Shown: piece after piece, positions 44,649 to 53,361 of the stretch
Layout of the letters: each line of letters starts with the position of its first letter
How positions within the stretch are numbered: position 1 is the first letter of the stretch
NCBI RefSeq assembly: GCF_003182095.1
Contig: NZ_QGTJ01000002.1
Coordinates: 278,435-342,434 of the forward strand
From: Plasticicumulans acidivorans
Lineage (GTDB): Bacteria > Pseudomonadota > Gammaproteobacteria > Competibacterales > Competibacteraceae
Reading direction: 5' to 3'
DNA: 64,000 nt
Translations under genes and position numbers: made by a program
Notes under the pieces: generated by a model
Database searches by the model: none
The model's input: only the letters and a program-made list of their open reading frames with translations
Told to the model about the DNA's origin: nothing

Positions 44649-45794
44649 TCAGACCGGCGCTCCCAGCGCCTTGACCAGCGCATTGCGCTGGCCGACGACG
44701 CCGCTGCCGGCCAGGGCGAAACCGGCCAGCGTGCCGTCGGCGGCAACGCCGCGCGCGATCAGACCGCCGGCGAGCTCTTCATAGCGCCAGTCGACCGCGA
44801 GCCCGGCGGCCGGCGGCTCGACGACGATCGGGCAGGCCGGCGTTTTCACCACCACCGGCATCGGCGGGAAAGCGACGTGGCTCGGCGTGCCGGCCAGCGT
44901 CTGCGCCAGTGCCCGCGCCGTCTGCATGATCGGCATGACGTAGGCACGCACCCGGCCCTCGATCTCGGCGCAGTCACCGAGCGCGTACACCGCCGGCGCC
45001 GAGCTGCGCAGCCCGCCATCGACGACGATGCCGCGCGCCGTGGCCAGCCCGGCCGCCTGCGCCAGCTGCGTGCGCGGACGCAGACCGACCGCCGACAGCA
45101 CGACATCGGCGAACAGCTCGCTGCCGTCGTCGAGCGTCAGCCGGTAGCCCGTGGCGGCGTGCTCGACGGCGCGCAGCGCGCGGCCGGGGCGCCAGTCGAC
45201 GCCGTGGGCGACCAGCGCCGCGGCCAGCCGCTCACCGACCGCGGCCGGCGCCAGGCTCGCCAGCGGTCGCGGCGCCGGATCGAGCAGCGTCACCGCCAGA
45301 CCGGCGCCGGCGAAATCGTTGGCGAACTCGCAGCCGATCAGGCCGCCACCGAGGATCGCCACCCGCGCCGCGGGCTTCAGCAGCCCCCGCAGCCGGCGAT
45401 AGTCATCGAGATCGTTGACCGACAGCACCGCCGCCGCGGCATCGCCGGCGAGCGGCAGACGGATCGGATCGGCGCCGAGCGCCAGCACCAGCGCGCCGTA
45501 TTCGAGCGTCCCGGCCGCCGTGGTGATGCGCTGCGCGGCGATGTCGAGCGCCTCGACACGGGTTTCGCTGAGCAGGCGGGCGCCGAGCTGCTCGGCCATC
45601 TGCGCCGCCGGCGCATTGATCAGCCGCTCGGGCTCCTTGTGCTGGGCGAAGGCGTTGGACAGCATCGGCTTGGCGTAGAAATCGCCGTGATCGGCACAGA
45701 CCAGCGTCAGCGGGCTGTGCGCATCGTGTTTGCGCCATTCACGCGCGAGGGTATAGCCGGCGAGGCCGGCGCCGATGATGACGAGCGGCTGCAT
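44649..45794 (-). CDS. rubredoxin-NAD(+) reductase
   Basis: A 381-residue FAD flavoprotein that reduces rubredoxin with NAD(P)H. The ATG at 45794 gives MQPLVIIGAGLAGYTLAREWRKHD (FAD motif). The second dinucleotide motif is VAILGGGLIGCEFANDFAGAGL, and the second FAD block is SSAPAVYALGDCAEI. FYAKPMLSNAFAQHK is typical of the Pseudomonas rubredoxin reductase (384 residues). It lies 59 bases after the rubredoxin gene, followed by a convergent hydrolase gene. Confidence 0.92.
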   Translation of the reverse strand: MQPLVIIGAGLAGYTLAREWRKHDAHSPLTLVCADHGDFYAKPMLSNAFAQHKEPERLINAPAAQMAEQLGARLLSETRVEALDIAAQRITTAAGTLEYGALVLALGADPIRLPLAGDAAAAVLSVNDLDDYRRLRGLLKPAARVAILGGGLIGCEFANDFAGAGLAVTLLDPAPRPLASLAPAAVGERLAAALVAHGVDWRPGRALRAVEHAATGYRLTLDDGSELFADVVLSAVGLRPRTQLAQAAGLATARGIVVDGGLRSSAPAVYALGDCAEIEGRVRAYVMPIMQTARALAQTLAGTPSHVAFPPMPVVVKTPACPIVVEPPAAGLAVDWRYEELAGGLIARGVAADGTLAGFALAGSGVVGQRNALVKALGAPV

Positions 45795-45853
45795 GCAGTG
45801 ATCTCCGGGCAGGCGGCGGCGCGGGGCTGCCCCCGCCGCCGGATCAGGTTTTT

Positions 45854-46018
45854 TCAGACTTCGACCATCTCGAAATCGGCCTTGGAGACGCCGCAGTCGG
45901 GGCAGCACCAGTCATCCGGCACGTCTTCCCAGGCCGTGCCGGGCGCAATGCCGTGCTCCGGGTCGCCCGAGGCTTCGTCGTAGATGTAACCGCAGACGAC
46001 GCATTGCCAGACTTTCAT
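45854..46018 (-). CDS. rubredoxin
   Basis: A 54-residue one-iron electron carrier, [23 protein letters not shown] to KADFEMVEV. The FeCys4 site is C6-x2-C9 and C39-x2-C42 in VCGYIYD and CCPDCGVSK. Trp37 and the [15 protein letters not shown] block are standard. It lies between rubrerythrin (73 bases upstream) and rubredoxin reductase, so it should take electrons from the reductase and may give them to rubrerythrin. Confidence 0.97.
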   Translation of the reverse strand: MKVWQCVVCGYIYDEASGDPEHGIAPGTAWEDVPDDWCCPDCGVSKADFEMVEV

Positions 46019-46090
46019 GATCTCGACTCCTGACTTGAATGATGTGATTGGTGTATTGACGCGGACCTGATGGGTTTACGCAGCCAGGCC

Positions 46091-46582
46091 TCAGACGGAC
46101 TCAGCGTCGACGCGCGCGAGCTGTTCGCGATAGTGCGCGGCATGCCGCTCCTCGACCTTGGCCAGCGCGGCGAAGCGCTTGGCCGCCCGCTCCAGCGCCG
46201 CGGCGAACTGCGCCGCGTGTTCGCGCGATTCAGCGATCTGCTCGTCGATTTCGGCGACCGCCTCGGCCTTGCCTTCGGCCACGGCGGTGTCGCGGAATTT
46301 CGGATACATCTCGGTGTATTCGTAGGTCTCGCCGGCAATGGCGATCTGCAGGCACTTCGCCGCCGTCAGCTCGGCCTTCGGGTAGAGCAGGTCGAGGTGG
46401 CCGAAGGCGTGCAGGACTTCCTGCTCGGCGGTGGCCTCGAACACCTGCGCGGTGGCCTCGTCACCGAGCTGGCGGGCGATGCGGGCGAAGTAGCGGTATT
46501 TGATATGGGCCATCGATTCGCCGGCGAAAGCGGCTTCGAGGTTTTCCCAGGTCTTGATCGCGGGGCGCTGCTGCTGGCTCAT
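46091..46582 (-). CDS. rubrerythrin (ferritin-like diiron domain only)
   Basis: A 163-residue four-helix diiron protein. Glu/His ligand helices are WENLEAAFAGESMAHIKYRYFA, EATAEQEVLHAFGHL, AGETYEYTEMYPKF and VEERHAAHYRE. It lacks the C-terminal rubredoxin domain of classical rubrerythrins, and a separate rubredoxin gene is next in the operon. Rubrerythrins reduce hydrogen peroxide. The gene heads the rubrerythrin-rubredoxin-reductase set, with an AT-rich upstream region. Confidence 0.93.
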   Translation of the reverse strand: MSQQQRPAIKTWENLEAAFAGESMAHIKYRYFARIARQLGDEATAQVFEATAEQEVLHAFGHLDLLYPKAELTAAKCLQIAIAGETYEYTEMYPKFRDTAVAEGKAEAVAEIDEQIAESREHAAQFAAALERAAKRFAALAKVEERHAAHYREQLARVDAESV

Positions 46583-46707
46583 CGTGGTGCTCCCTATGGG
46601 CTGGCTGGACCGCCGGCGGCGGTGACATGGCCTGCATTCTGGGGAGCCCGTATCGATAGATCCAATTGAAAGATTGTTCAGATCAAATAGCCAAAACCTA
46701 AACAGTC

Positions 46708-46926
46708 TCAGCCGCGATCACCGCGTCGGTCGCGCAGACACCAGTCGCGATCGACGCGCTGGGCAATCGCCAGGCCCTCGCGCACCGCCGCCAGGTCGGG
46801 AAACGGGCCGAACACCGCACCGAAGCGGCCGAACCACCAGCCGCCCCGCGCGTACCAGGGGAAGGGGTAATCACGCTGCCTGTCCACCGCCGCCTCCGCG
46901 CACGGCGATTTCTGTTCCGTGCCCAA
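46708..46926 (-). CDS. small Trp/Phe-rich hypothetical protein
   Basis: A possible 72-residue protein, MGTEQKSPCAEAAVDRQRDYPFPW and so on, with RGGWWFGRFGAVFGPFPDLAAVREGLA in the middle. Codon pattern and amino-acid order look coding, but I recognise no family. There is no signal or membrane segment. It precedes the AT-rich region of the rubrerythrin gene, on the same strand. Confidence 0.4.
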   Translation of the reverse strand: MGTEQKSPCAEAAVDRQRDYPFPWYARGGWWFGRFGAVFGPFPDLAAVREGLAIAQRVDRDWCLRDRRGDRG

Positions 46927-46967
46927 TCAGTTAGCGGCGGCGCCAGGAAAAACTTGAGCGCCAGCGG

Positions 46968-47036
46968 CTCAGACGCTCAGACGCTCAGACGCTCAGACGC
47001 TCAGACGCTCAGACGCTCAGACGCTCAGACGCTCAG
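46968..47036. repeat. 8-bp tandem repeat (CTCAGACG) x 8.6
   Basis: Eight perfect copies of CTCAGACG run from 46968 to 47031, followed by a partial CTCAG. On the minus strand the array starts within the last codons of the quinone reductase gene; its TGA stop (47027-47025) is inside the first unit. Length changes would not alter the protein, only the 3' region. Confidence 0.95.
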
Positions 47037-48023
47037 CACCAGCTTGCCGCTGACCGCGTTCGATTCGAGCAGGGCGTGCGCGGCGGCAGCCTCGGCCAGC
47101 GGCAGGCTGGCGTGGATCAGCGGCTTGAACCGCCCTGCCGCCAGCAGCGGCCAGACCTCGGCACGCAGCTCGGCGGCGATCGCAGCTTTATCGGCGGCCG
47201 AGCGCGGGCGCAGCGTCGAGCCGGTGACGGTCAGGCGCTTGGCCATCACCGTCCACAGATTGATCTCGGCCTTGTAGCCGTGCAGGCCGGCGATCATCAC
47301 CAGACGGCCCTCGACCGCCAGCGCACTGAGATTGCGCGGCAGGTAGTCGCCGCCGACCATGTCGAGGATGACGTCGACGCCGCGGCCGCCGGTCGCCGCT
47401 TTCACCGCTTCGGCGAAATCCTGCTCGCGGTAGTCGATCGCCAGCTCGGCGCCGAGCTGGGTGCAGGCCGCGCACTTGAGCGCGCCGCCGGCGGTGGCGA
47501 ACACCCGCGCGCCGCGGGCGCGGGCCAGCGGAATCGCCGTGCTGCCGATGCCGCTGGCACCGCCGTGCACCAGCAGGATCTCGCCGGCGGCCAGCCGGCC
47601 GCGCTGGAAGACGTTGCTCCAGACGGTGAAACAGGTCTCCGGCAGCGCCGCCGCCTCGATCGCGCTCAGGCCCTGCGGCCACGGCAGCACCTGGCCGGCC
47701 GGCGCCGTGCAGTACTCGGCGTAGCCGCCACCGTTGACCAGGGCACAGACCGCCTCGCCGACACGCCAGTCGCCGGCCTCGCTGCCGACGGCAACGATCT
47801 CGCCGGCGACTTCCAGCCCCGGCAGGTCGGAGGCGCCCGGCGGCGCCGGGTAGGCGCCGGCACGCTGCGCGCAGTCGGGACGGTTGATGCCGGCAGCGGC
47901 GACGCGGATCAGCACCTCGCCGGCGGCCGGCTGCGGCAGCGGTCGGGTGCAGGGTTTGAGCACGTCGGGACCGCCGGGCGTGGTGATCTCGATGGCGGTC
48001 ATCGTGGTGGGCAAGGCATTCAT
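47025..48023 (-). CDS. NAD(P)H-quinone oxidoreductase (PIG3/QOR-type)
   Basis: A 332-residue medium-chain reductase without zinc ligands. The GroES-like half has RVAAAGINRPDCAQRAGAYPAPPG and the VKxxGVx pattern, and the NADPH site is LLVHGGASGIGSTAIPLARARG. GVDVILDMVGGDYLPRNLSAL is typical of PIG3-like quinone reductases. The ATG at 48023 is preceded by TTGGAG at about 10 bases. The C-terminal SGKLVLSV ends in the 8-bp repeat array. Confidence 0.9.
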   Translation of the reverse strand: MNALPTTMTAIEITTPGGPDVLKPCTRPLPQPAAGEVLIRVAAAGINRPDCAQRAGAYPAPPGASDLPGLEVAGEIVAVGSEAGDWRVGEAVCALVNGGGYAEYCTAPAGQVLPWPQGLSAIEAAALPETCFTVWSNVFQRGRLAAGEILLVHGGASGIGSTAIPLARARGARVFATAGGALKCAACTQLGAELAIDYREQDFAEAVKAATGGRGVDVILDMVGGDYLPRNLSALAVEGRLVMIAGLHGYKAEINLWTVMAKRLTVTGSTLRPRSAADKAAIAAELRAEVWPLLAAGRFKPLIHASLPLAEAAAAHALLESNAVSGKLVLSV

Positions 48024-48155
48024 GTGCACTAAGCTCCAACGGCTGGTCGACCGCTCATCTTCGGTGCTGCCTGCAAGCGGGGGCAAGCAGGCGGTGCGAC
48101 CACCTAACTTTACGATTAGGATGAGCACAGCATCCTGCCCCGGTGGACAGTTCCC

Positions 48156-49346
48156 ATGGAGAAACGACGCATTCTGTTCGTTGATGACGAAAGCGCCGTG
48201 CTCAAAGCGCTCGAAACCATGCTCGAACCGATGCGTGAGCTGTGGAGCATGGAGTTCGTGAGTGATCCGCGGCGTGCGCTCGAACAGCTCGCCCGCGGGG
48301 CGTTTGACGTGGTCGTCTCCGACACCTCGATGCCGGTGATGGATGGCAGCGAGTTCCTCGCCGAAGTCATGCTGCGTCACCCTCAGGTCGTGCGCATCAT
48401 CCTCGCCCGCCAGACCGACCGCGACCGCACGCTCGACGCGCTGCACGTCTCGCATCAGTTCCTCGCCAAGCCCTGCGACGCCTCGACGCTGCGCGCCACC
48501 GTCAGCCGCGCGCTGGCGCTGCGCAAGTTCCTCGACGGCGATACGCCGCTCAAGGCGCTGGTGTCGCGGCTCGACTCGCTGCCGAGCATGCCGGCGCTGT
48601 ACCGCGAGCTGGTCGATGCGCTGCAGGACGTCGACATCAACTTCAGCGAAGTCGCCCGCATCATCGAGCAGGACCCGGCAATGGCGGCGAAGATCCTGCA
48701 GCTGGTCAACTCGGCGTATTTTTCGCTGTCGCGCCACGTCAGCGACCTCGACACCGCGCTGATGCTGCTCGGCCTCGACACCATCAAGTCGCTGGTGCTG
48801 TCGGTGCAGGTGTTCTCGCAGTTCGAGGAGGAAACCCTGCGCACGCTGTCGGTCGAGCGGCTGTGGCGGCACTCGGTGCGCACCGGCGCGCTGGCGCGGG
48901 CCCTGGCGCAGGCGGAAAAAGCCCCGCGCGAAATGATCAACGACGCCTTCACCGCCGGCCTGCTGCACGACACCGGCAAGCTGATCCTCGCCGCCAACAT
49001 GCCCAACATCTACGCCAAGGTCGTGCATCTGTGCGCCGAGGAAAACCTCGCGCCCTGCGAGGCCGAGCGCCAGCTGTTCGGCGCCGCCCACGCCGAAACC
49101 GGCGCCTACCTGCTCGGTCTGTGGGGGCTGCCGGAAACCATCGTCGAGGCGGTGGCCTATCACCACCATCCGCAGGACCGCGAAACGCTCGATCGCAGCG
49201 CGCTGACCTTCGTGCACGTCGCCAACGCCCTCTCGCAGCTGCCGGACGCGCCGGCGGCCATACTCGACACCGGCTATCTGGGCGAGCTTGAGCTGCTCGA
49301 CCGGCTGCCTGCCTGGGCCGAGCTGAGCGAATCGGTGCTGGCGTGA
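48156..49346 (+). CDS. response regulator with HDOD output domain
   Basis: A 396-residue regulator. The receiver has Asp10-Asp11, phosphoacceptor Asp56 (SDTSMPVMDG) and Lys105 (LAKPCD), but the usual Ser/Thr switch position is Ala84 (IILAR). The HDOD domain begins near 138 (LPSMPALYRELVDALQ) with AKILQLVNSAYF and MLLGLDTIKSLVLSVQVF. It keeps a His-Asp pair (GLLHDTGKLIL, His271-Asp272), which many HDOD proteins lose. HDOD proteins act in signalling without a defined catalytic activity. It is transcribed away from the quinone reductase gene. Confidence 0.9.
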   Translation: MEKRRILFVDDESAVLKALETMLEPMRELWSMEFVSDPRRALEQLARGAFDVVVSDTSMPVMDGSEFLAEVMLRHPQVVRIILARQTDRDRTLDALHVSHQFLAKPCDASTLRATVSRALALRKFLDGDTPLKALVSRLDSLPSMPALYRELVDALQDVDINFSEVARIIEQDPAMAAKILQLVNSAYFSLSRHVSDLDTALMLLGLDTIKSLVLSVQVFSQFEEETLRTLSVERLWRHSVRTGALARALAQAEKAPREMINDAFTAGLLHDTGKLILAANMPNIYAKVVHLCAEENLAPCEAERQLFGAAHAETGAYLLGLWGLPETIVEAVAYHHHPQDRETLDRSALTFVHVANALSQLPDAPAAILDTGYLGELELLDRLPAWAELSESVLA

Positions 49347-49502
49347 AGCCGCGAGCCGCTGCAGCGACGCCGTTCCATGCATCTTGTGCACTGCACCATC
49401 CGCCGATTACCCTGCCGCGCATTTCGACCCGCCGTTCCTGCCGTGCCCTGACGGCTCATCGTGATACCGGCGCCACTGCCGGCGCCGGCTGAGGAAGCAT
49501 CC

Positions 49503-49934
49503 ATGTTCCTGCTCAAGCGACTGGTCTCCCACCTCGCTCGCCCCCTGCTCGCCGCCCTGTGCGCGGCCTCCCTGCTCGCCGGCTGCGCGCAATCGGGCCT
49601 CCAGACCCCGGTTGGCCCCAGCTCGCAGGAGGCCCAGGCCGCCGAACTGCACGACCGCGTCCGCCAGGTCTGGGTGGTACCACGTTCGCTGCAGAAATCA
49701 CCGCGGGCGCTGAGTGCGCGGCTGCTGATCAACTGTGACGATGCCGGCAACGTCAAAACCGTGAAGCTGCTCAAGCGCACCGGTGCACGCGACGTCGACG
49801 CCTCGCTGGTCAAGGCCGTGCTCGACGCCTCGCCGCTGCCGATGCCGGCCGACAAGGCCCGCGCCGCCCAGTTTCACTCGCTCGAACTGACGCTCGATAC
49901 AGCCGACCTGCTCACGGCCAAGCAGCCGCACTGA
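49503..49934 (+). CDS. TonB/TolA C-terminal-like lipoprotein
   Basis: A 143-residue lipoprotein. The ATG at 49503 follows GAGGAAG and begins a signal peptide with lipobox LAGC (LCAASLLAGCAQ). The mature part, RQVWVVPRSLQKSPRALSARLLINCDDAGNVKTVKLLKRTGARDVDASLVKAVLDASPLPMP, resembles the C-terminal domain of TonB/TolA proteins. Without the long TonB linker it cannot span the periplasm as TonB does. The partner is unknown. Confidence 0.75.
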   Translation: MFLLKRLVSHLARPLLAALCAASLLAGCAQSGLQTPVGPSSQEAQAAELHDRVRQVWVVPRSLQKSPRALSARLLINCDDAGNVKTVKLLKRTGARDVDASLVKAVLDASPLPMPADKARAAQFHSLELTLDTADLLTAKQPH

Positions 49935-50007
49935 GCCAGCTCACGGCGAACCTCGTGTCGGCGTCCTAGTCTTACAGGTGAGACTCGGGTAAAGGACGCG
50001 ACACATC

Positions 50008-52734
50008 ATGGTGGAACAGACGACGGTCCGCGAGGCGCCGCAACGGCCTTGGCATGCCTGCAGTTCAGAAGAGGCGCTGACGGCGCTCGATTCAAGCCCG
50101 CGCGGCCTCGCCGAGGCCGAGGCGGCGGCGCGGCTGCGCTCGCACGGCGCCAACCGCCTGGCGCCGCCGCGCCCGGTCAGCCCGCTGCTGCGCTTCCTGC
50201 GTCAGTTCGACAACGTGCTGATCTACGTGCTGCTGGCCTCGGCGGTGACCTCGGTGCTGCTCGGCCATTACGTCGACGCGACGGTGATCCTCGCAGTCAC
50301 CGTGCTCAACGCGCTGGTCGGTTTCATACAGGAGGGCAAAGCCGAATCGGCGCTGGCGGCGATCCGCAACATGCTCTCGCCGCATGCACTGGTCTATCGC
50401 GACGGCCACCGCCGCGAGATCGCCGCCGAGGCGCTGGTCCCCGGCGACGTGGTGCTGCTCAGCTCCGGCGACAAAGTGCCCGCCGACCTGCGCCTGCTGC
50501 ATGTGAAGAACCTGCGCGTGCAGGAGGCGGCGCTGACCGGCGAGGCCGAGGCCGTCGACAAGCACGCCGCCGCCATCGAGGCGGCCGCCACGCTCGGTGA
50601 CCGCAGCTGCATGGCCTACTCCGGCACGCTGATCGCCACCGGCCAGGCCGCCGGCCTGGTCATCGCCACCGGCACGCACACCGAAATCGGCCGCATCAGC
50701 ACGCTGCTGGCGCGGGTCGGCAGCACCACGACGCCGCTGCTCGAACAGATCAACCGCTTCGGCCGCTGGCTGACGCTGCTGATCCTCGCCATCGCCGCGG
50801 CGACCTTCGCCGTCGGCGCGCTGTGGCGCGGCTACGCGCTGAGCGACATGTTCATGGCCGCGGTCGGCCTGGCCGTCGCCGCGATCCCCGAAGGGCTGCC
50901 GGCGATCATGAGCATCACCTTTGCGCTCGGCATGCAGCGCATGGCGGCGCACCACGCCATCGTGCGGCGCATGCCGGCGGTGGAGACGCTGGGCTCGGTG
51001 ACGGTGATCTGCTCGGACAAGACCGGCACGCTGACGCAGAACGCGATGACAGTGAAAAGCCTCAGCGCCGACGGCCTGCAGGCGCGCGTCGACGGCGTCG
51101 GCTACGCGCCGCAGGGCGCGATCGTCGGCGATGACGGCCAGCCGCTCGCGGCCTCGGCGCAGAGCACGCTGCAGCAGCTCGCGCGCATCGCCGAGCTGTG
51201 CAACGACGCCCAGCTGCGCGAGCGCGACGGCGCCTGGCAGGTCGAGGGCGATCCGACCGAAGGTGCGCTGCTGTGCCTGGCGCGCAAGGCCGGGCTCGAT
51301 ACGGCGAGCGAGCGCAGTGCCTGGCCGCGACTCGACAGCATTCCCTTCGAATCCGAACACCGCTACATGGCCACGCTGCACGCCAGCCCGCACGGCGGCG
51401 CCGAAATCTATGTCAAGGGCGCGCCGGAGGCGGTGCTGGCGATGTGCGCCAGCCAGCGCCGCGCCGACGGTGACAGCGGCGTGCTCGATGCGGCCGTCTG
51501 GCAGGCGCACATCGATGCGCTGGCGGCACGCGGCCAGCGCGTGCTGGCGCTGGCCCGCTGCGCGCTCGCCGAAGTACCGCAGGTGCTGACGCCGGCGCAG
51601 CTGCACGGTTGCCTGCAACTGGTCGGCCTGCTCGGCATCATGGACCCGCCGCGACCGGAGGCGATGGCGGCAGTGCAGCGCTGCCAGAGCGCCGGCGTGC
51701 GCGTGAAGATGATCACCGGCGATCACGCCGCCACCGCCTGCGCGATCGCTCACGAGCTCGGCATCGGCCGCAACGGCCGGGTGCTGAGCGGCGCCGAGAT
51801 CGAGACGCTCGATGAAGCGGCGCTGCGCGCGCAGGTGCGCGAGGTCGACGTCTACGCCCGCGCCAGCCCCGAGCACAAGCTGCGCCTGGTCAGCGCCTTG
51901 CAGGCCGAAGGCGAAGTGGTGGCGATGACCGGCGACGGCGTCAACGACGCACCGGCGCTCAAGCGCGCCGACGTCGGCGTGGCGATGGGCGACAAGGGCA
52001 CCGAGGCGGCCAAGGAAGCCGCCGCCGTGGTGCTCGCCGACGACAACTTCGCCACCATCGCCCGCGCCGTCGAGGAAGGCCGCACGATCTACGACAACCT
52101 GAAGAAGGCCATCGTCTTCTCACTGCCGACCAACGGCGCGCAGGCCTGCGTGATCCTCGCGGCAATCCTGTTCGGCGTGTCGCTGCCGATCACGCCGGTA
52201 CAGATCCTGTGGGTGAACATGGTCGTCGCCGTGGCGCTGTCGCTGGCGTTGGCCTTCGAGCCGGCGGAGGCCGACGTGATGAGCCGGCCGCCGCGCCGCC
52301 GCGATGCGGCGCTGATCGACGGCTTTCTCGCCTGGCGTGTGGCGCTGGTCTCGGTGGTGCAGACCATCGGCTGCCTGCTGCTCTACCTCAACGAAACCGC
52401 TGCCGGCGTGGCGCCGGAAGCCGCGCGCACGCTGGCGGTCAATTCGCTGGTGGTCGGCCAGATCTTCTACCTGTTCAACAGCCGCTACACGATCGCCCCG
52501 TCGAGCGGCTGGGCCGGCTTGACCGGCAACCGCGTGGCGCTGCTCGGCGTCGGCACGCTGCTGCTGCTGCAGCTCGCCTTCACCTACGCACCGCCGATGC
52601 AGGCACTGCTCGGCACCGCCGCGCTCGGCCTGCGCGAGTGGCTGATGGCGATCGGTGTCGGCTTCAGCGTCTACGTCGTCGTCGAGCTGGAGAAATGGAC
52701 GCTACGCCGGCGGCTGGCGCGGCACGCGGCCTGA
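50008..52734 (+). CDS. P-type cation-transporting ATPase (Ca2+-ATPase-like, P2A)
   Basis: A 908-residue membrane pump. The phosphorylated Asp337 is in CSDKTGTLTQN, the ion-site helix has PEGLP (from about 294), the actuator has LTGEAEAV and the hinge TGDGVNDAPALKRADVGVAMG. The N-terminal cation ATPase domain and the C-terminal six-helix domain (QILWVNMVVAVALSLALAFEPAE) match the PacL/SERCA-like class. Ca2+ is the likely ion, but Na+/K+-like relatives look similar. It overlaps the convergent DUF2238 gene by 33 bases. Confidence 0.92.
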   Translation: MVEQTTVREAPQRPWHACSSEEALTALDSSPRGLAEAEAAARLRSHGANRLAPPRPVSPLLRFLRQFDNVLIYVLLASAVTSVLLGHYVDATVILAVTVLNALVGFIQEGKAESALAAIRNMLSPHALVYRDGHRREIAAEALVPGDVVLLSSGDKVPADLRLLHVKNLRVQEAALTGEAEAVDKHAAAIEAAATLGDRSCMAYSGTLIATGQAAGLVIATGTHTEIGRISTLLARVGSTTTPLLEQINRFGRWLTLLILAIAAATFAVGALWRGYALSDMFMAAVGLAVAAIPEGLPAIMSITFALGMQRMAAHHAIVRRMPAVETLGSVTVICSDKTGTLTQNAMTVKSLSADGLQARVDGVGYAPQGAIVGDDGQPLAASAQSTLQQLARIAELCNDAQLRERDGAWQVEGDPTEGALLCLARKAGLDTASERSAWPRLDSIPFESEHRYMATLHASPHGGAEIYVKGAPEAVLAMCASQRRADGDSGVLDAAVWQAHIDALAARGQRVLALARCALAEVPQVLTPAQLHGCLQLVGLLGIMDPPRPEAMAAVQRCQSAGVRVKMITGDHAATACAIAHELGIGRNGRVLSGAEIETLDEAALRAQVREVDVYARASPEHKLRLVSALQAEGEVVAMTGDGVNDAPALKRADVGVAMGDKGTEAAKEAAAVVLADDNFATIARAVEEGRTIYDNLKKAIVFSLPTNGAQACVILAAILFGVSLPITPVQILWVNMVVAVALSLALAFEPAEADVMSRPPRRRDAALIDGFLAWRVALVSVVQTIGCLLLYLNETAAGVAPEAARTLAVNSLVVGQIFYLFNSRYTIAPSSGWAGLTGNRVALLGVGTLLLLQLAFTYAPPMQALLGTAALGLREWLMAIGVGFSVYVVVELEKWTLRRRLARHAA

Positions 52735-53361
52735 ATCCGCCGCAGCGAGGGCGGCGAGCTGGCGGTCGTGGGCGGGCGCCAGCGCCGACACCGCCAGCAG
52801 CGCGCCGAGCAACGCCATCGCCATATCGCTCTGCGTATCCCAGACGTCGCCCTGGGTGCCGAGGAACGCCTCGGCACCGCCGCCCATCAACACCGCGGCC
52901 AGCCACTCGATCAGCTCGTAGGCGGCACTGATCGCCAGACAGGTCGCCACCGTAAAGAACGCCACCCAGCCACGGCCGTTGACCAGGCGGTGGCGCAGCA
53001 CCAGCTCGCGGGTGACGATCGCCGGCACGCATCCCTGAGCGAAATGGCCGAGCTTGTCGAAATTGTTGCGCGACTGGCCGAGCGCGTCGCGCAGCCAGTC
53101 GAAGGCCGGCACCTCGGCGTAGGTGTAGTGGCCGCCGACGAACAGGATCGCGGCGTGGCCGAGCATCAGCCAGCAGGCCAGCGGCGTGAAGCGAAAGCGT
53201 CGCCAGCAGGCGGCGACGAGGCCGAGCGCGATCCACGCCGGGGCGACCTCCAGCCACCAGGTCGGCCAGTCGTGCGGTCGCCACGCCGACCAGCCGGCCA
53301 CCAGCGCAAAGCCGAACAGCCAGCCGCCGAGCGGCCAGTGCAGAACCCGTTCGCGGCTCAT
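52702..53361 (-). CDS. DUF2238 (YjdF-family) integral membrane protein
   Basis: A 219-residue membrane protein with about six helices. The family signature is FDKLGHFAQGCVPAIVTRELVL and YELIEWLAAVLMGGGAEAFLGTQGDVWDTQSDMAMALLG. The ATG at 53361 overlaps the stop of the upstream gene by four bases (ATGA), so the two are translationally coupled. The function of DUF2238 is unknown. It converges with, and overlaps, the Ca2+-ATPase gene. Confidence 0.85.
   Translation of the reverse strand: MSRERVLHWPLGGWLFGFALVAGWSAWRPHDWPTWWLEVAPAWIALGLVAACWRRFRFTPLACWLMLGHAAILFVGGHYTYAEVPAFDWLRDALGQSRNNFDKLGHFAQGCVPAIVTRELVLRHRLVNGRGWVAFFTVATCLAISAAYELIEWLAAVLMGGGAEAFLGTQGDVWDTQSDMAMALLGALLAVSALAPAHDRQLAALAAADSGRVPRQPPA

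Noticed and set aside
46968..47036. Possible CRISPR array
   Set aside because: The unit is 8 bp with no spacers; it is a simple tandem repeat.
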